64,000 nucleotides of DNA. It comes from Pseudanabaena sp. FACHB-1998. GTDB lineage: Bacteria; Cyanobacteriota; Cyanobacteriia; Pseudanabaenales; Pseudanabaenaceae. The position numbers were made by a program, and so were the translations under genes. This document shows positions 60,800 to 64,000 of this stretch, piece by piece (positions within the stretch are counted from its first letter, which is position 1; every line of letters begins with the position of its first letter). The stretch covers positions 1 to 64,000 of the forward strand of contig NZ_JACJQA010000048.1 of assembly GCF_014696355.1 (NCBI RefSeq), in the 5' to 3' direction. The notes beneath the pieces are model-generated. The model saw only the letters and a list, made by a program, of their open reading frames with translations, was not told the origin of the DNA and did no database searches.

Positions 60800-61167
60800 T
60801 AGAAATCGTCATCATAGGTACTGGTGCTACTTGCGGCTTCATTGTCGCGGCGCGAACCTAATAGCTCAAGGCGATCAACTCGGATTACGGGCTTTTGTCT
60901 TTCGTCGCCAGTGTTGCGATCGTTCCAGCGATCGAACTTGAGCGCACCCGATACACCAATGAGACTTCCCTTTTTGACATAGTTAGCCGCGACTTCTGCG
61001 GTCTTGTCCCATACTTCTAGGTCAAACCAATCGGGTGGCTCATCACGATTGCTGGTATTGCGATTAACGGCTAGGGTAAAGTTCGCAACCACTTTGCCTG
61101 ACTCAAAATATTTGACTTCAGGATCTCGTCCTGCCCGCCCCACTAGATGAACTTTGTTGAGGGTCAT
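60799..61167 (-). CDS. ssb: Single-stranded DNA-binding protein
   Basis: A 122-residue SSB. The OB fold starts with MTLNKVHLVGRAGRDPEVKYF, and the W in DWFDLEVWDKTAE and the LIGVSGALKFDRW segment are typical. The C-terminal linker is short and ends in the acidic tip DDDF, which recruits repair and replication proteins. Short SSBs with this tip are usual in cyanobacteria. It is monocistronic. Confidence 0.95.
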   Translation of the reverse strand: MTLNKVHLVGRAGRDPEVKYFESGKVVANFTLAVNRNTSNRDEPPDWFDLEVWDKTAEVAANYVKKGSLIGVSGALKFDRWNDRNTGDERQKPVIRVDRLELLGSRRDNEAASSTSTYDDDF

Positions 61168-61264
61168 AAGATTAAGTGTAAAAAAGGTTAAGGATATTTT
61201 TGCATCTTAACCTATAGTAATCCAAGTTTTTCTTACAGCGCTTTACGCTCAAATCCGTAGCAAT

Positions 61265-61307
61265 AAATTTTTTAAAAGTGTTGCTTTGCAACACTTTTAA
61301 AAAATTT
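61265..61307. repeat. Perfect 20-bp hairpin of the GTGTTGC class
   Basis: Arms 61265-61284 and 61288-61307, loop TTT. Its right edge touches the start of a family B element. Confidence 0.7.
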
Positions 61308-61380
61308 AAGTAGCTAGGCATAATTAAAAATCTGGAACCACAACCTGTGGCGCACGCAGCGCGTGCGCCACAGGTTTTAG
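61307..61380. repeat. Family B element cut by an IS end
   Basis: Left end TAAGTAGCTAGGCATAATTA at 61307 and a perfect 16-bp stem (61342-61357 with 61361-61376, loop AGC) like the one at 3931. The right end is missing; an IS5-type terminus begins at 61381. Confidence 0.65.
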
Positions 61381-61611
61381 AGACTGTTTGAAAAGGTGGA
61401 AGTGATTAGAAGTGAGTAGAAAAGAGCGGAAAAGAGTGTTAAGGGATAATAAAGTAAAAGGGGCTACAGGAGACCCAATTTATGATAAGACCAGCATAAG
61501 ATTACAGGCTTCACAAATGACCAGTGGGAAACTTTAACACCACTCATCCAAGAAGCAAAAACAGGAGGTCGTCCCCGTACAGTGGACATGAGAGAGGTGT
61601 TAAACGCGATT
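61381..61611 (+). mobile_element. Left-end remnant of an IS5-family element
   Basis: GAGACTGTTTGAAAAG at 61380-61395 resembles the terminal repeat of many IS5-group elements. From the ATG at 61482 a broken transposase follows: M-I-R-P-A, then a stop or frameshift near 61497, then the frame F-T-N-D-Q-W-E-T-L-T-P-L-I and G-G-R-P-R-T-V-D-M-R-E-V-L-N-A-I to 61611. The sequence then joins the 3' end of the hybrid kinase gene. The rest of the element is absent. Confidence 0.72.
61482..61611 (+). pseudogene. IS5-family transposase N-terminal fragment
   Basis: About 40 residues of the N-terminal DUF4096-like domain are recognisable (NDQWETLTPLI, GGRPRTVDMREVLNAI). An in-frame stop or small deletion lies between MIRPA and this part, and the gene stops being similar at 61611, where the kinase stop codon (61612-61614, minus strand) begins. 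It cannot make a transposase. Confidence 0.72.
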
Positions 61612-64000
61612 TCAGTCACTCTCTAAGAGTTCTTGAATGGAATTAGATAGTGTTCGCAAGCGAAAGGGTTTGCTCATGTAATCGTTAGCGCCTGCCTCTA
61701 TACATTTTTCTTGATCGCAACTCATAGCTAAAGCAGTAAGTGCAATAATGGGAATATTTGCGGTTTCTGGGTTAGAGCGAATTAGTTTGATTGCTTGCAA
61801 ACCATCCATTTCAGGCATTTGAATATCCATCAATATAATATCTGGTTTTTGAGCGATCGCCATGTCCACAGCTATTTTTCCATCAGACGCGGTACATACT
61901 TGATAATTCTTACTTTCTAAATAATCATGGACGGTTTCCATATTGGCAGTATTATCATCAACAATAAGAACTTTGTAAGGGATATCTCTATTGCTTGAGT
62001 ATTCTGAAGTTTCCGATATCGAAGGTTGTAGATTTAGGGGATGATTAGGGGATGAATCAGATTGGTAGGGAAGCCTGATCGTAAACTTACTACCTTTGCT
62101 TGATTCACTTTCAACGCCAACAGAACCTCCATGCATTTCGACAATTTTTTTCACCAAAGATAAACCTAGCCCAGTACCCGCATATTTACGGTTGAGCGTG
62201 CTATCGATTTGGACAAAGGTTTGAAAGAGCTTACCAATGTCATCAGGATTAATACCAATACCTGTATCGATTACAAGGAAATCAATATAAACTTTATGTT
62301 GTTCACCTTCACTAGAAACTTCAGTGATTTGGACTTCTAAAGTAACAGTTCCGCCATCGGGTGTGAACTTTACAGCATTAGTAAGCAAATTGATTAATGC
62401 TTGGCGCATTCGTAATTCGTCAACTTCGACATAAACCGATTGATTTTGTTTGATGCGACTGGGAATATTGAGGATTAGTTGAATATTCTTTTTATGAGCG
62501 AGTTGTTTTATAAAAACAAAACTATCATTGCATAGTTTCTCTATTTCTATTTTTTCAAGATGTAATTCTAGTTTCCCAGATTCAATTTTGGCAAGATCGA
62601 GAATATCAGTGATCAGTGCTAATAAATGCTGACCGCCAGATTCAATAGTAGTAATTGCTTTTCTTTGTCGTTCGTTTAATTCACCGAAAATACCTTCTTT
62701 TAGAGTCTCTGACATTCCCAAAATTGCATTGAGAGGTGTGCGTAATTCATGGCTCATATTTGCCAGAAATTCGTCCTTGAGACGAGTTGCTCTAGCTAGT
62801 TCAATATTGGCGAGAGCTAAGCTTTCATTATTCTTTTGGAGTTGCAACTCACTTCTTTTTAGATCTCCTGTGCGCTGTTCCACCCGATCTTCTAGCTCTT
62901 GATTTACGAATTGCAGAGCTTTTTCTGCTTGGATTTTTTCTGCTAGTTCTATTTGTACCTGTTGATAGAGATTAGCTTGGGAAATGGCGATCGCCATTTG
63001 ATTGCTGACCTGATTAAATAGTTCAGATTCCCATGATTGCCACAAATGGGGCTTGCTATGATGGGCTATGAGTAGACCCCAGAGACTTTCATTTTGAATA
63101 ATTGGTGCAATTAGTTTCGCTTTAACTCCAAGATTTTGTAAGAATTCTCTAAGGCAAGGTACCATCTCAGTACTATCGAGATCACTAACGGAATAGATCC
63201 GTCCTTCGATATAGCGTTGATAAACTTCCTCAGGAAATATCTCTGACGAAAAAACATGATCCACCATAGCTTCTAATTGCTCAGAAACGGATTCTGCTAC
63301 CATCTTGCCACTACCATCAGGCATCAGGAAATATACCAAAACCCGATCTACTCCCACAATTCTTCTTAATTCTGTAACTGCGGTATTTAAAATTACTGAC
63401 AGATCAAGGGAATGACGGATACTAAGCGTTAAGTCAGCGACGACCCCTTCTCGTTCTAGTTGCTGATATAGTTCTAATTCATTTTGCTTACGGACTGTAA
63501 TATCTTCTTTGACTGCAACGTAATGTGTTATTTTGCCATCAGCATCCTTAATTGATGAAATTGAAGCATATTCCCAATACAGTTCACCATTACGCTTCTT
63601 ATTATGAAATTCACCATGCCATTCATGACCGTTAGCCAGCATTTTCCAAAGATGCGTATATTCCTGCTCAGGGGTATTACCAGATTGGAGAATCCGAGGA
63701 TTTTTACCAATTACATCTTCTAATTTATAGCCTGTTAGTTCTTCAAACTTAGGATTTACATAAGTAATATTACCCTTCACATCTGTAATCACAATCGAAG
63801 TAGGGCTTTGTTCTGATACCTTAGATAGGATTTTAATTTGTGCTTCTGCGGCTTCCCGTTGAGCGATTTCTGCTTGGAGTTGTTGGTTTTGCTTGGCTAA
63901 GTCTTGACTGAGGCGGCGCAGTTGTAAATGTAACTCTAATCTGGCTATCAGTTCTTCTTCTTGAAATGGTTTGGTAACGTAGTCTACTGCACCTAATTTA
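61612..64000 (-). CDS. Hybrid sensor histidine kinase (REC-PAS-GAF-HK-REC), 5' end outside window
   Basis: The frame is open without interruption to base 64000, adding about 69 codons upstream of the ATG at 63792. These read GAVDYVTKPFQEEELIARL, the end of a receiver domain, then a coiled coil, so the true start lies outside. After that come a PAS domain (ITYVNPKFEELTGY) with PAC, a GAF domain, a coiled coil, HisKA (acceptor His in ANMSHELRTPLNAIL), HATPase (DTGIGINPDDIGKLFQTF, GTGLGLSLVK), and a C-terminal receiver (LIVDDN, phospho-acceptor in ILMDIQMPEMDG, YMSKPF). The domain order suggests a multistep phosphorelay. The 3' end abuts an IS remnant. Confidence 0.92.
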   Translation of the reverse strand, partial: KLGAVDYVTKPFQEEELIARLELHLQLRRLSQDLAKQNQQLQAEIAQREAAEAQIKILSKVSEQSPTSIVITDVKGNITYVNPKFEELTGYKLEDVIGKNPRILQSGNTPEQEYTHLWKMLANGHEWHGEFHNKKRNGELYWEYASISSIKDADGKITHYVAVKEDITVRKQNELELYQQLEREGVVADLTLSIRHSLDLSVILNTAVTELRRIVGVDRVLVYFLMPDGSGKMVAESVSEQLEAMVDHVFSSEIFPEEVYQRYIEGRIYSVSDLDSTEMVPCLREFLQNLGVKAKLIAPIIQNESLWGLLIAHHSKPHLWQSWESELFNQVSNQMAIAISQANLYQQVQIELAEKIQAEKALQFVNQELEDRVEQRTGDLKRSELQLQKNNESLALANIELARATRLKDEFLANMSHELRTPLNAILGMSETLKEGIFGELNERQRKAITTIESGGQHLLALITDILDLAKIESGKLELHLEKIEIEKLCNDSFVFIKQLAHKKNIQLILNIPSRIKQNQSVYVEVDELRMRQALINLLTNAVKFTPDGGTVTLEVQITEVSSEGEQHKVYIDFLVIDTGIGINPDDIGKLFQTFVQIDSTLNRKYAGTGLGLSLVKKIVEMHGGSVGVESESSKGSKFTIRLPYQSDSSPNHPLNLQPSISETSEYSSNRDIPYKVLIVDDNTANMETVHDYLESKNYQVCTASDGKIAVDMAIAQKPDIILMDIQMPEMDGLQAIKLIRSNPETANIPIIALTALAMSCDQEKCIEAGANDYMSKPFRLRTLSNSIQELLESD

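Noticed and set aside
20770-61380. CRISPR array
   Set aside because: The many palindromes are dispersed singly between genes with no regular spacer structure, and no cas gene is present.
1-64000. HIP1 octamers GCGATCGC as a novel repeat
   Set aside because: They are abundant here, but this is a well-known cyanobacterial genome signature.

Overview
This window looks like a stretch of chromosome from a filamentous, Pseudanabaena-type cyanobacterium. The phylum call rests on its content: beta-carotene hydroxylase CrtR, an NDH-1 CO2 hydration protein, a class C flavodiiron protein of the Flv1/Flv2 kind, the zwf-opcA pair, DUF3685, DUF760 and HHL1-like proteins, very large hybrid kinases, and many copies of the HIP1 octamer GCGATCGC. 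The genus is an inference from overall resemblance. Most genes are housekeeping or signalling genes in short transcription units on both strands. I see no prophage, CRISPR array or biosynthetic cluster.

Layout. 1-1185: the start of an IS5-like transposase at the left edge, then a two-gene unit of a DUF1993 protein and an AAC(3)-I-like acetyltransferase. 1413-3680: an HHL1-like photosystem protein gene convergent with a receiver-DUF3685 gene. 4062-13439: a signalling cluster of a 1958-residue Ser/Thr-kinase/ATPase/GAF/histidine-kinase protein, a membrane histidine kinase whose catalytic module is almost identical to that of its neighbour, and a single-domain response regulator. 13747-20239: a GyrA/ParC paralogue, a T4-type polynucleotide kinase-phosphatase, then zwf and opcA. 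20325-28704: membrane proteins, an orphan LivF-type ATPase, a Uma2 protein, divergent DUF2079 and PIG-V-like glycosyltransferase genes, and hemF. 28994-38043: hemA, tRNA-Arg, pmbA, a propeller protein, a histidine kinase and a flavodiiron protein. 38325-50984: a cAMP-phosphodiesterase-like gene and an HD-hydrolase gene flanking a perfect CRP-type palindrome, the CO2 hydration protein, pdxH, a pseudokinase-TPR pair, def-DUF2237, pyrF and a GMPP/PMM-like fusion. 51148-61167: tRNA-Gln, gloB, a VWA protein, a retropepsin-like protease, a GH94 protein carrying an in-frame repeat peptide, thiO, a methyltransferase, crtR and ssb. 61381-64000: the left end of a broken IS5-like element beside a hybrid histidine kinase that runs off the window.

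The most unusual property is between the genes. Nearly every intergenic space holds a long, perfect or near-perfect hairpin, with stems of 14-27 bp and loops of 1-5 nt, often starting inside the stop codon of the adjacent gene. The stems differ completely from site to site. Some are single bidirectional terminators. Others sit inside three families of small MITE-like elements (called A, B and C here) with recognisable terminal inverted repeats but different internal stems. One locus is a composite of two families, and another copy supplies the stop codon of a histidine kinase. All coordinates and matches were read by eye, and family assignments rest on remembered motifs, not on database searches.
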